NCBI RefSeq assembly: GCF_000332355.1 | Contig: NZ_KB235958.1 | Coordinates: forward strand, 1,719,599-1,783,598 | Direction of reading: 5' to 3' | DNA: 64,000 nucleotides | From: Baaleninema simplex PCC 7105 | GTDB lineage: Bacteria > Cyanobacteriota > Cyanobacteriia > Cyanobacteriales > Geitlerinemataceae | Shown: positions 53,258 through 63,000 of the stretch, in pieces | Numbering within the stretch: position 1 is the stretch's first letter | Layout: the number at the start of each line of letters is the position of its first letter | Position numbers and translations under genes: made by a program | The notes under the pieces: generated by a model | What the model saw: only the letters and a program-made list of their open reading frames with translations | Told to the model about the DNA's origin: nothing | Databases searched by the model: none

Positions 53258-53543
53258 CGAGGTCAAATTGTCGTTTTTCACAACGGTTGGTTAGACGGCG
53301 TGCGATCGCAGATTAGGGAAGTTCGATCGATTCGATCTCTTGACGGCATATGGTTCTTAACATGATAAACCGAGAAATTCGGCGATGGCAGTTCAGGGCG
53401 AACGATTAGCAACGACCGAATTTTAGAGACCCTTGTGGTGTCTGCCGGCAAAAATTTAATTAAATTTTTATAATCTCAGTGAAGATCTGTAAAGACTCGG
53501 TGAAAACGATCGCTGACGGTGTGAGGAAAATGTAGGGTTGGCT
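53258..53543. other. Intergenic region upstream of hrcA, no gene seen
   Basis: 286 bp. It must hold the hrcA promoter on the minus strand. An A+T-rich stretch lies at about 53450-53475. No CIRCE-like palindrome is seen. Confidence 0.45.
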
Positions 53544-53606
53544 CACCAGTCACCAGTCACCAGTCACCAGTCACCAGTCACCAGTCACCAGTCACCAGTC
53601 ACCAGT
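53544..53606. repeat. Nine perfect CACCAGT heptamer repeats
   Basis: The 7-bp unit CACCAGT is repeated nine times without a mismatch (63 bp). The block at 35221-35283 also has nine units of this heptamer family. Heptanucleotide short tandem repeats are typical of cyanobacterial intergenic DNA. It lies beyond the 3' end of the photolyase gene. Confidence 0.92.
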
Positions 53607-53668
53607 AGGGAGATGGGGAGGTTTCAGATCGTCCCCTCATCTGGTCATCCCATCATCCCCTCATCCCA

Positions 53669-55117
53669 TCATCGATCGACGATCTCCTTTTGTTCTTTGT
53701 ACAATTGCTTGAACTTACGCTGCTGGACGCTGTGATCCACGATGGGGGCGGGATAGCCGCAGGCTTCGCGATCGAGCGGTGAAATTTTTCCCGTCACCAA
53801 ATCCGCCGTATCCAGCGACGATAACTCGGGCAACCACTGACGAATATACTCCGCCTCGCGATCGTATTTTTTCGTCTGCGTGTAGGGGTTGAACACCCGC
53901 ATCGGTTTCGGGTCCATCCCACTGGAGGCACTCCACTGCCAACCGCCGTTATTGGACGAGAGATCCCCGTCGATCAAATGCTGCATGAAGTACTTCTCGC
54001 CCCACCGCCAATCGATTATCAAATCTTTCGTCAGAAAACTGGCGACGATCATGCGACAGCGATTGTGCATCCAACCGGTTTCGTTGAGTTGGCGCATGGC
54101 AGCATCGACGATCGGATATCCCGTGCGTCCGTCACACCAAGCTTGAAAGCGTTCTTCGTCGTTGTCCCAAGGGAAATCTTGCCAGGGCTTGCGGTACGGC
54201 CCCTCTGCCAGTTCGGGGAAAAAGTACATGACCGTTTGATAGAACTCGCGCCATGCTAATTCTTGCTGCCAAGTCTCGACGTTGTCTCGAGCTTCGTCGC
54301 TGCGGGCTTCTTCCCAAACGGCGGCGGCGGCAGCCCAGACGCGGCGAATGCCGATCGCGCCGAATTTCAAGGCGGGACTGAGGCGGGACGTTCCGTCGGA
54401 AAAAGGATAGTCCCGTTGTTCTCCATAGTCGAGGAGGGCGCGATCGATGAAGTCTTCTAATTGTTCTAAGGCGGCGTCTTCTCCCGGTTCTAGAATTAAC
54501 GGCCCGTCCCAGTGAAAGCCGAGTTCTTCGGCGGTGGGAAGGTCGATCGCCCCGAGTTTGCGCGTGAGGTGGCGTTCGTCTTCCGTCAACCCCAGCAAGT
54601 TTCGTGGCGTCTGAACGGGTTGGGGTTTCGGTTGGCGACTCCAGTTTTTCCAGTAGGGGGTATAAACGGTGTAGGGTTTGACGACACCCGACGATCCGGT
54701 CAACACCTCTCCAGGCGGGTGAAGCAGTAGATCCCAAAAGGTCGATGCTTCGATTCCCCTGTCTTTCAAGGCTTCGGTTACGGTGCGATCGCGTTCCTTG
54801 GCGTAAGGTTCGACATCTCGGTTCCAGTAAATGGCGGTGGCGTTGAGACGCTCGGCTAGTTCGGGCAAAATCTCGACTGGACGGCCACGAAACACCAGTA
54901 ATTCGCTCCCAACGAGTTCGTAGGATTGTTGTAGCTCTTTCAGGCAGCCGATTAGGTAACTAACGCGAACGGAAGCGATATCGTCGCGCTCTAAAATCTC
55001 CGGATCGAGGCAAAATACTCCCACGATCTTGGCACTGCGATCGAAGGCTCGAGCTAAGCCGATATTATCCGAGATGCGTAGGTCTCGGCGATGCCAAAAT
55101 AAAATCAAATCGCTCAT
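53669..55117 (-). CDS. Deoxyribodipyrimidine photolyase (class I CPD)
   Basis: 482 residues. The N-terminal alpha/beta antenna domain has LILFWHRRDLRISDNIGLAR. The FAD-binding helical domain has FSDGTSRLSPALKFGAIG, WQQELAWREFYQTVMYFFPE, PIVDAAMRQLNETGWMHNRC, RMIVASFLTKDLIIDWRWGE and WQWSASSGMDPKPMRVFNP. These are class I CPD photolyase signatures and match the 8-HDF-type cyanobacterial enzymes. It repairs cyclobutane pyrimidine dimers with blue light. The tail QRKFKQLYKEQKEIVDR is a basic helix. Two 17-bp direct repeats 86 bp apart lie upstream (55225-55327) and may be regulatory. Confidence 0.93.
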   Translation of the reverse strand: MSDLILFWHRRDLRISDNIGLARAFDRSAKIVGVFCLDPEILERDDIASVRVSYLIGCLKELQQSYELVGSELLVFRGRPVEILPELAERLNATAIYWNRDVEPYAKERDRTVTEALKDRGIEASTFWDLLLHPPGEVLTGSSGVVKPYTVYTPYWKNWSRQPKPQPVQTPRNLLGLTEDERHLTRKLGAIDLPTAEELGFHWDGPLILEPGEDAALEQLEDFIDRALLDYGEQRDYPFSDGTSRLSPALKFGAIGIRRVWAAAAAVWEEARSDEARDNVETWQQELAWREFYQTVMYFFPELAEGPYRKPWQDFPWDNDEERFQAWCDGRTGYPIVDAAMRQLNETGWMHNRCRMIVASFLTKDLIIDWRWGEKYFMQHLIDGDLSSNNGGWQWSASSGMDPKPMRVFNPYTQTKKYDREAEYIRQWLPELSSLDTADLVTGKISPLDREACGYPAPIVDHSVQQRKFKQLYKEQKEIVDR

Positions 55118-55224
55118 ATTAACTGAATTGAATATGTTAAAAAAATTGAGACGGTATCCCCTGTAACAATCAACTTCGCACGACCGTTTAAATATTTATT
55201 GTACCATTTATCTATCGAGAAATT

Positions 55225-55327
55225 ATCCGTATTTTTACGCACAGACGATCGAGGAATCTACATAAGGCATCGCGAAATTTGCGGCATTTTCAAGTCTCTT
55301 TCTCGATTACATCCGTATTTTTACGCA
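55225..55327. promoter_or_regulatory. Two direct repeats upstream of the photolyase gene
   Basis: ATCCGTATTTTTACGCA occurs at 55225-55241 and 55311-55327, exactly 86 bp apart, in the intergenic region between the photolyase start and the NUDIX gene end. Each copy contains the imperfect palindrome CGTATTTTTACG. They may be sites for a regulator of the repair gene or a remnant repeat. Confidence 0.5.
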
Positions 55328-55337
55328 GAAAATCGTA

Positions 55338-55366
55338 CAAAAACAAAGCCCCAGCAAATCTGAGGC
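55338..55366 (-). terminator. Terminator of the folK-NUDIX gene string
   Basis: On the minus strand GCCTCAG and CTGGGGC (55366-55360 and 55354-55348) form a 7-bp stem with one G-T pair, followed by TTTGTTTTTG. It lies 50 bp after the NUDIX stop. Confidence 0.75.
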
Positions 55367-55416
55367 GTTATAGCAATTTAATGAAAAAAAACGATAACCA
55401 CAGCAAAAATGCAACC

Positions 55417-55980
55417 TTAAGAACCCACAGAGCGCGTCAAAAACGGTTTGGCTAAGAAAAAGCTCGAAATCGATTTTGCATCGACTGGTTCTCCTTCCAA
55501 AATCGCTTTTTCGAGTTCTTCCGGCGCCATCAAAACCACCTCTATATCTTCATCTTCATCTCGATCGGGGCACACCTCTAACTTTTCTAAGCCCAACGCT
55601 AAAAAAGCATAAATAATCTCGTCTGAATATCCTGGTGCGAGGATAAATTGACCCAACTTTTGCCAAGTTGTCGCACGATATCCCGTTTCTTCTTCAATTT
55701 CTCGTTGAATGGTCTGTTTGGGATCTTCGTTCGGTTCGACCGTTCCAGCGGGAAACTCCCAAATCCGACGGCACACGGCAAAACGGTACTGACGAACTAA
55801 GACTAACTTGCCGTCTGTCGTGACGGGAACTGCGAGCGCCCCACCGGGATGGCGAACGCATTCCCAATCTCCTTCAGCACCGTTCGGAAGGCGCAAGCGA
55901 TTGACCTCGAAATTAAATTTACGGCCGGAAAAAAAGAGACGTTGTTGGAGAATTTGCGGAAGTTCTTGACCGAGAGACAT
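55417..55980 (-). CDS. NUDIX hydrolase, ADP-ribose pyrophosphatase-like
   Basis: 187 residues. The NUDIX box is complete: G in AGTVEPNEDPKQ, then TIQREIEEETGY with the R-E-x-x-E-E-x-G core. Before it come VVTTDGKLVLVRQYRFAV and RRIWEFPAG, typical of ADP-ribose pyrophosphatases. It hydrolyses nucleoside diphosphate compounds (ADP-ribose or sugar nucleotides) to monophosphates in the cytosol. The start lies 33 bp after folK, so it is probably the last gene of that string. Confidence 0.88.
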   Translation of the reverse strand: MSLGQELPQILQQRLFFSGRKFNFEVNRLRLPNGAEGDWECVRHPGGALAVPVTTDGKLVLVRQYRFAVCRRIWEFPAGTVEPNEDPKQTIQREIEEETGYRATTWQKLGQFILAPGYSDEIIYAFLALGLEKLEVCPDRDEDEDIEVVLMAPEELEKAILEGEPVDAKSISSFFLAKPFLTRSVGS

Positions 55981-56013
55981 GAAAACCCCATTTTTACGGT
56001 ACGAATTGTCACC

Positions 56014-56493
56014 TTATAACAGGCGCACGTCGGAACAGTCTACCGCTTTCAGTAAATCTGTGACAGACTGACCCGATACCGGATCGAGCCAATGGGGGGC
56101 AACGTCTGCTAGAGGAACCAAGACGAACGCGCGATCGCGGAAACGGGGGTGAGGGAGTTGCAACTTCGGCGTGTCTGTCACGCGATCGCCGTAAAAAATC
56201 AAATCTAAATCCAAGGTACGCGGTCCCCAGCGTTGGCGACGAACGCGATCGAACTGCACCTCGATTTTCAACAGTACGTCGAGGAGTTCTTCAGGAGACA
56301 GCGTCACCTCGGCCACGACGCAACCGTTGAGATACTCCGGTTGAGGTGGTCCGACGGGTTTCGTTCGATACCAAGGCGATCGCACCACTTCCGCAATCTG
56401 GGAATGTCCGAACAATCGGGTTAAAGCACCCGTCAAAATCCCCAACGAATCACCTAAATTACTGCCGAGTGCGATCGCCGCTCGCTCTGCCAT
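56014..56493 (-). CDS. folK: Hydroxymethyldihydropterin pyrophosphokinase FolK
   Basis: 159 residues, the family's usual length. Signatures are ALGSNLGDS near the start, SPWYRTKPVGPPQPEYLNG, and RWGPRTLDLDLIFYGD with the two magnesium-binding aspartates, followed by LPHPRFRDRAFVLVPLADV. It transfers pyrophosphate from ATP to 6-hydroxymethyl-7,8-dihydropterin in folate synthesis. It starts 24 bp after a sugar permease gene and precedes the NUDIX gene by 33 bp, so it is likely cotranscribed with an unrelated transporter. Confidence 0.94.
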   Translation of the reverse strand: MAERAAIALGSNLGDSLGILTGALTRLFGHSQIAEVVRSPWYRTKPVGPPQPEYLNGCVVAEVTLSPEELLDVLLKIEVQFDRVRRQRWGPRTLDLDLIFYGDRVTDTPKLQLPHPRFRDRAFVLVPLADVAPHWLDPVSGQSVTDLLKAVDCSDVRLL

Positions 56494-56516
56494 GAACGCC
56501 TAAAAATCCTTTTGAC

Positions 56517-57386
56517 TCATCCTTTCACTGCACCAGCAGTCAACCCTTGAACGATTTTACGCTGGAAGAACAACACTAACACCACCAACGGCACCGTTCC
56601 CAACACCGTCGCCGCTGCGATCGTGCCGTATGGAATCTCGAAAATCGACGCTCCCCCCAATTGCGCTGCTGCCACCGGCAGCGTTTTCATCTCTTCGACG
56701 GTGATAAACGTCAGTGCGAAAATAAACTCGTTCCACGAAAAAATAAACGTCAAAATTCCCGTCGTCACTAATGCTGGCAACGTCATCGGTAAGACGATTT
56801 TTAATAACATTCCCACCGTTCCGTACCCGTCTACTTTTGCCGAATCTTCCAAATCTTTCGGAAGTTGCTGAAAGAAACTTCGCATCACGAGGATCGTCAG
56901 CGGTAAATTAATCGCCGTATACGGGACGATCAACGCCAAATAATTATTTCCCAAATTTAGAGCTTTGACCAGTTCCAGCAATCCCAAGAACAACAAAATA
57001 TAGGGAAATAGCGTAACAATTAAAACTCCCGTCAAAATCAATTGACGCCCTGGAATTTTCAGCCGAGCCAAGGCATACGCTGCCGGTGCGCCGAAGCCCA
57101 AACAGAGCAATGTCGATGTAAACGCCACAAACGCGCTGTTGAAGATATAGCGTAAAAACGGCCGTCTCGCGAACAATTCAATATAGTGATTGAGGGTTAA
57201 TTGGTCGAAAGACGGAAAGTAAACGTTAGGAATTGCGACGATCGCCTCGTTCGTTTTTACCGACGTTAAAAACTGCCACAAAATCGGCCCCAAACTAAAC
57301 GCGACCACCAGAAAAACCGAAACTGGTAAAATCAGAACTTTCCAAGAAAAGCCGCTCGTTTTTTTAGAAGATTGCGTTAAAGTCAT
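56517..57386 (-). CDS. Carbohydrate ABC transporter permease, MalG type
   Basis: 289 residues with six membrane segments. The start VLILPVSVFLVVAFSLGPIL is the first helix. The coupling helix motif is KDLEDSAKVDGYGTVGMLLKIVLPMTLPALVT (EAA loop, conserved G). ETVEMKTLPVAAAQL-like sequence near the end (TVEEMKTLPVAAAQLGG) is typical of CUT1 MalG proteins. It forms the membrane channel with the MalF-type gene upstream. In cyanobacteria this arrangement (binding protein, two permeases) resembles the glucosylglycerol/trehalose-type Ggt systems, but substrate is not decided. The ATPase is encoded elsewhere. Confidence 0.9.
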   Translation of the reverse strand: MTLTQSSKKTSGFSWKVLILPVSVFLVVAFSLGPILWQFLTSVKTNEAIVAIPNVYFPSFDQLTLNHYIELFARRPFLRYIFNSAFVAFTSTLLCLGFGAPAAYALARLKIPGRQLILTGVLIVTLFPYILLFLGLLELVKALNLGNNYLALIVPYTAINLPLTILVMRSFFQQLPKDLEDSAKVDGYGTVGMLLKIVLPMTLPALVTTGILTFIFSWNEFIFALTFITVEEMKTLPVAAAQLGGASIFEIPYGTIAAATVLGTVPLVVLVLFFQRKIVQGLTAGAVKG

Positions 57387-57432
57387 CTCAAATCCTCTGT
57401 CTTCTCTGTGTCTGGTGTGGTGCAGAAAGTTC

Positions 57433-58341
57433 CTAAATATCCACCCCTGCCGACTTGCGAACCTTCTCCAACAAATAGAACGTAAACGCCACCACCGCGA
57501 TCAGAATTAAAAACGTTACCACCACCAACGCCGCACCGTAGCCGAAGTCGAGATAGCGGCGCACCGTACTGTAAATATAGAGCGAGACCATTTCCGTCGC
57601 CCCGGCCGGGCCGCCCCCCGTCATCACCTGAATCAAGTCGAAGACGCCAAAGGACTGGGCGAAGCGAAACAGAGACGCGATGAGGATTTGCGGCATCAAC
57701 AACGGGAGCGTAATTTGACGGAAACTCTGCCAGGGGGTCGCCCCTTCGATCGCATGGGCTTCGTAGAGATCTTGAGGGATCGACTGCAACCCCGCCAACA
57801 GCAAGATACTGACGAACGAGGTGGTTTTCCACACGTCCGCCACAATCACCGACACCATGGCCAGGGTAGGATTTCCCAACCAATTAATCCCCGTGTCGAT
57901 GAGTCCCAACCGCATCAAAATATCGTTGAGAACCCCGTATCGATCGTTAAAAATCCACGTCCACGCCAAAGCCATGATGGCCGTGGGGAGCGCCCAGGGG
58001 ATAATGGCGATGGTGCGAACTGTGCCGCGACCGCGAAACGAGCGATCGAGAACCAAGGCGATCGCCATACCGAACACGAGTTCTAACACCAACGCCACGA
58101 CCGTAAAAATCGTGGTGTTGACGATGCTGTTCCAAAACGCCCCGTCTCCCCAAATTCGGGCGTAGTTACTCAAACCGCTAAAGACGGCTTCGAGTTCCGT
58201 TCCCAAATTTTGCGTAAACAAACTCAGCCAAAACGCCCGTCCGATAGGATAGGCGTAGACGAGGAGGAGAATTAACAACGCTGGCGTGACGAGAACCCAT
58301 CCCGTCAAGCGCTGTCTGTCTCGGATGTTGCTTCCACTCAT
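57433..58341 (-). CDS. Carbohydrate ABC transporter permease, MalF type
   Basis: 302 residues, CUT1 family. There is a hydrophobic first segment GWVLVTPALLILLLVYAYPI, the family phrase IRTIAIIPWALPTAIMALAW-like (VRTIAIIPWALPTAIMAL), and the EAA loop IPQDLYEAHAIEGATPWQSFRQITLPLLMP. With the MalG-type permease 46 bp downstream it forms the translocation pore in the plasma membrane. Its start is 52 bp after the binding protein gene. Codon use is like the neighbours. Confidence 0.92.
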   Translation of the reverse strand: MSGSNIRDRQRLTGWVLVTPALLILLLVYAYPIGRAFWLSLFTQNLGTELEAVFSGLSNYARIWGDGAFWNSIVNTTIFTVVALVLELVFGMAIALVLDRSFRGRGTVRTIAIIPWALPTAIMALAWTWIFNDRYGVLNDILMRLGLIDTGINWLGNPTLAMVSVIVADVWKTTSFVSILLLAGLQSIPQDLYEAHAIEGATPWQSFRQITLPLLMPQILIASLFRFAQSFGVFDLIQVMTGGGPAGATEMVSLYIYSTVRRYLDFGYGAALVVVTFLILIAVVAFTFYLLEKVRKSAGVDI

Positions 58342-58393
58342 AAAAACCTGTCCTCGAGTAATCGCTGGCGATCGACCTTTAGCACTTTACGGT

Positions 58394-59695
58394 TTAACGT
58401 CCTAACAAGCGTCGCGTTTCTTCAGCCGCTTTTCGCATCGCCTCTTCAGGACTCAGGCGATCGGTCAGTGCCGAGCTGAGGTATCGTTGCAGGATGTCCG
58501 ACGCTTGGGCATATTGGGCGATGGGCGGACGCAATACCGACTTTTCCTGTACTTCTAATAGTTGGGGATAGTGAGCGTATTTAGCCACGATATCGGGATC
58601 GGTAAACAGCGATCGCCGACTCGGAACGTATCCCGTTTCTAGAACGAACTGTTTTTGCGAAGCTCTGCTGGTGATAAACTCGATAACCCGCCAAGCCTCT
58701 TCTGGGTGTTGGGTGGTGTTCACCATTCCCAAACCCCAACCCCCCTGACACGCACCGCTACCGTGTCCGGCTTGATGAATCATCGGTTTAATAGCAATTT
58801 TGCCCGCAACCGGGGAATCGTCCGCGTTCGCCAGCGTCCAGACGTAGGGCCAGTTTCGCATGAAGGCCACTTTCCCGTTTTGGAAAAAGCGTCGGGCTTC
58901 CTCTTCCTGGTAGGTAGTAACGCCGGGAGGTGAAATGCCGTTTTCGAGGGTGTTCGTCAGAAAATCGACCGCCGCGATCGCCTCGGGCGCATCGAGTCCC
59001 ACATCTTGAGTCTCGGGATCGATCCAAAATCCGCCAAAGCCTTCGAGGATTTCGACGAACATGGCCGACAAGCCTTCGTATTGTTTTCCCTGCCAGACAT
59101 AGCCCCACTCCACTCGGTCGTTTTCCATCAAGGCTTGGGAAATGCGGTTTAAATCCTCGACCGTTTCGGGTGGCTCGAATCCTTCCGCTTCGAGGAGATC
59201 GGTGCGATAGTACAGCATTCCGGCATCGGAGCGAAAGGGAATGCGATACAGTTTGTCGTTATAGCGGCCGCCGTTAACGTCTCCGTCGATAAATTCAGAG
59301 AGTTCTTCGTCCGAGATGCGATCGCTCAAATCCGTCAACCAACCCGCAGCGGCGAATTTTGGCGTCCATACGATGTCCATGTAAACCAAATCGTAAGGAG
59401 AATCGCCCAGCAAAAACGAAGACGTGTAAAGATCTTCAACCAAATTGCTGGCGTTGGGGCCTTCGACAATATGTAAATCGATGTCGGGATTCTGTTCCTC
59501 GAACTCCTCCACGATCGATTGCCACTGAGCCGCTTCTAACGCCTGCATCAATACGTTAACTTTAACCGGTCGTTGGCTAAAGGCGAGATTGTGGATTCCC
59601 AGAACGAGAACCAACGCGATCGCAGCAACCGCCAGATAAAATCCACCGTTGCTTCGCAAAAAATTCCAAAATCGAGATAGCGATCGAACAGTCAT
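58394..59695 (-). CDS. ABC sugar-binding protein with N-terminal membrane anchor
   Basis: 433 residues of the MalE-like family. The N-terminal LAVAAIALVLVLGIHNLAFS is a signal or anchor without a lipobox cysteine, so the protein may stay membrane-tethered. Core features are IVEEFEEQNPDIDLHIVEGP, YDLVYMDIVWTPKFAAAGWL, LYRIPFRSDAGMLYYRTDLL and FFQNGKVAFMRNWPYVW, all typical of trehalose/maltose/glucosylglycerol binding proteins. It is the first gene of a minus-strand string (binding protein, two permeases, folK, NUDIX). No ATPase is included, which is usual where one MsmK/MalK-type ATPase serves several systems. Confidence 0.92.
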   Translation of the reverse strand: MTVRSLSRFWNFLRSNGGFYLAVAAIALVLVLGIHNLAFSQRPVKVNVLMQALEAAQWQSIVEEFEEQNPDIDLHIVEGPNASNLVEDLYTSSFLLGDSPYDLVYMDIVWTPKFAAAGWLTDLSDRISDEELSEFIDGDVNGGRYNDKLYRIPFRSDAGMLYYRTDLLEAEGFEPPETVEDLNRISQALMENDRVEWGYVWQGKQYEGLSAMFVEILEGFGGFWIDPETQDVGLDAPEAIAAVDFLTNTLENGISPPGVTTYQEEEARRFFQNGKVAFMRNWPYVWTLANADDSPVAGKIAIKPMIHQAGHGSGACQGGWGLGMVNTTQHPEEAWRVIEFITSRASQKQFVLETGYVPSRRSLFTDPDIVAKYAHYPQLLEVQEKSVLRPPIAQYAQASDILQRYLSSALTDRLSPEEAMRKAAEETRRLLGR

Positions 59696-60089
59696 TGATA
59701 TCGTTTTTCGCGAACGACATTGCCCATCTTATGCTGTTGTTTTAGCAATCTTCGCAGCAATGCCTTGTGCTTGCTTGCCCTCTAGTGTCTCATCATCTTC
59801 CCATCTCGTCATCTGACGATGGCAGGTGAGGAGATGTATCGCGATGAAAAGTAATGCTGCTTTTGCGTTCGACCTCTTATCTTTTTGCACACCGTCATCG
59901 TTAGAATGCAGCACTACCGACAAGGGATTCGCCCTCAATTTGAGTCCTCAATGCTGACGGAGAAACGTAGTCTGAGTGCGATCGCTCTGCTCGCAAACTC
60001 CTGATTCGAGAGAATTGCCCTCGAAATGGCGGCATAGAATGGAGGAGATACTCGATATCGTATAGCCTTGGAGACTGGAGCGGTTCCTG
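59696..60089. other. Intergenic region between the sugar-binding protein and NACHT genes
   Basis: 394 bp between divergent genes. It must hold promoters for both. A partial inverted repeat CATCT..AGATG is seen near 59802-59836. Short frames present show no family features. Confidence 0.45.
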
Positions 60090-63000
60090 ATGGAGAATCG
60101 TAACAAACTGCTGGCTGAACTTCAGAACTGGGTTAAAACGAGTGATGGACGATCGCTGGTCGTTCACTTTGTCGAGCAGTATGTCGAGCAGCGTGGAAAG
60201 TACAACGTCAACATCGGCGAGGGGTCTGGAGTCTCAATTGGGGATACGCTCGATCGCCTCGACACGAGCGTGTTGGTCGAAATTCGGGATTTGCTGCGAT
60301 TGCAGCTTCCGCCTCCGCCTCTAGACATCAACTGGCCGGAAGTCAGTCGAACGCTGCTAGAAGAACGGTTTCAGCTCACCACGAACCTGATGACTCGAGG
60401 TGAGGATATTGCTTACCAAATCGAGCAGGTCTATGTACCGCTGGGATTGGTGGAACGGAAGAAAGTGCCTCGCCGCAAAGAGGACGTACCTCCAGAACAG
60501 GGGTCAGAACTCTATCGGGAAGGTGGGAAAAAAGAGCGATCGCCTCGCGATCCTAAGCTAAAGCAGGAAGAGGGAAAAGAGCGATCGCCTCGCGAATCTG
60601 AGCAGGAACAGGAAGTCGAGATTACGAAACGATACGAACACGAAGAATTTCTGAAACAAGTTTTACAACAAGGACAGAGTCCCAAGAGTCAGGGGAAGCG
60701 GCTTGCGATTATTGGCGAACCGGGAGCGGGAAAGACAACTCTACTTCAGCAGATTTCCCGGTGGGTATCGACCCAATTTCCAGACTCGATCGCGATCTGG
60801 GTTTCCCTGACAGAGTTGCAAGGCGACACGCTGGAAACCTACTTGGAAAACCGATGGCTGCAACGGGTGATTCGTGAAGCAGGCGGAGCGGACGTTTCTC
60901 CAGCCGACAAACAACACTTTGCGGCTCAGTTCGAGCGGGGACGGGTCTGGCTGCTGCTGGACGGCTTGGATGAGATGCAGGTGTCTGGCAACCCGTTAAG
61001 TGAAATTCAACGTCAAATGCAAGAGGGAGGATGGTTGCAACAGGCTAAAATTCTCCTGACCTGTCGGTTGAATTTGTGGGACGGCGATCGCAATGCGTTA
61101 ACTGGCTTCGATACCTATCGAACTTTGGAGTTTTCCTACCCGGAGCAGGTGGAGCAGTTTGTCGAACGATGGTTTTCGCCACGGGGGAAAGCCGATTTGG
61201 GTCAAGCGCTGTGTGCTGCACTGAAAGAACCGGGAAGGGAACGCATTCGCGATCTGGTGAAGAATCCCTTGCGGTTGACTTTGCTGTGTTTCAGTTGGTA
61301 TTTGCAGCAGGGACAGTTGCCGGAAACCCAGGCAGAGTTATACGAACGGTTTGTGAATCGTATTTATGAATGGAAGCAGGAGCAGTTTCCGACGACACCG
61401 GAGCAACGGAAGCAATTGAATCGAGCCTTAGCAGAACTTTCTCGAGATGCGATCGATGACGTAGGAGGTCAGCAGACTCGGTTTCGACTGCGTGAGAGGT
61501 TTGTGAAACGTTATCTGGATCGATCGCTGCCAGAAGAGCGCAAAACGCTATTCGATCTGGCAATGGAAATTGGTTGGCTGAATAAAGTTGGAGTGGATGC
61601 AGACGACCCAGAGCAAGCGGTGTATGCTTTCTACCACACGACTTTTGAAGAGTATTTTGCTGCTTTAGGCATCGGTGATCGGCACTTTTTCCTAAATCAT
61701 ATCCCCAAAAATCCATTCAAAACAGGAGCAAGCTATCGAATTTTTGAGCCGCAGTGGAAGCAAGTTTTTTTGCTGTGGTTAGGGCGTAAAGATATAGGTA
61801 AGTTTTCAAAAGATGCGTTGATTCACGCAATGGTGACGTTTAAGGATGGGTGTAAAGGCTTTTATAGCGATCGCGCCTTTTTGTTAGCTGCGGAGGGGAT
61901 TTCTGAGTTCAAAAAGTACACCCATTCGGATAATGTCATGAATCAGCTCATGCAATGGGCGTATGGTAGTTATAATTTTTTACAACAAGCTTGGGATAAT
62001 TTTTTTGATGCAGGTAGGGTAGAATACCGAAAAAAAGCTGCAAAAGCTGTTCTTAGTAATACAGATTTTCAAATGGCAACACGGGAGTTAATTCGACTGC
62101 TGGCTACTGCTCAGAATCAATATACTCGTAAATGGGCAGTCTTTAACTTAAGTGAAATTAGTCCAGATCGTGACACAGAAATTAGATTGCTTATACCTTT
62201 GCTAAACTCAGCCAAGAATAAATTTACTCGCAGGGAAGTTACTACACGCTTAGGTCAAATCGAGCCAAACAACAAAATGGCAATTGATGCACTTTTCAGA
62301 TTACTAGACACCTCTCACGATCGAGACATCTGCCAAGAAGCCATTAAGAGCTTGGGGCAAATTGGCAGGAATAACAAAATGGTAATTGATGCACTGACTA
62401 AATTGCTCGTAACCTCTCGCGATCGAGATATCTGTAAGGAAGCCGCTAAGAGCTTAGGTCAAATCGATGCTGCTAAGAGCTTGGGTCAAATCGGTAGGGA
62501 CAACGAGATGGCAATTCAGGAACTTGTACGACTGTTAGATTCTACTTGTAGTGAAACCATCCGCTGGGAATCCGCTAAGAAGTTGGGTCAAATCGGTAGG
62601 GACAACGAGATGGCAATTCGGGAACTTGTACGGCTTTTAAGTTCTACTCGGAACGAAGCTATCCGTAGATGTGCCACTTATAGCTTAAGCCAAATCGGTA
62701 AGGACAACGAGATGGCAATTCAGGAACTTGTGCAGCTACTAGACACTACCCAGAATGAATTTACCCGCTGGAGCGCAGCTTATAGCTTAGGCCAGATCGG
62801 TAAGGACAACGAGATGGCAATTCAGGAACTTGTGCAGCTGCTAGACACTACCCAGAATGAATTTACCCGTTGGAGTGCTGCTTATAGCTTAGGCCAAATT
62901 GGGAGGGATAACGAGATAGCAATTCGGTTAGATACTACCCAGAATGAATTCACCCGCTGGAGCGCAGCTTATGGCTTAGGTCAAATTATTAGGGTAGATG

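Noticed and set aside
53544..53606. CACCAGT array as a CRISPR
   Set aside because: Units are 7 bp with no spacers and no cas genes nearby; it is a short tandem repeat.
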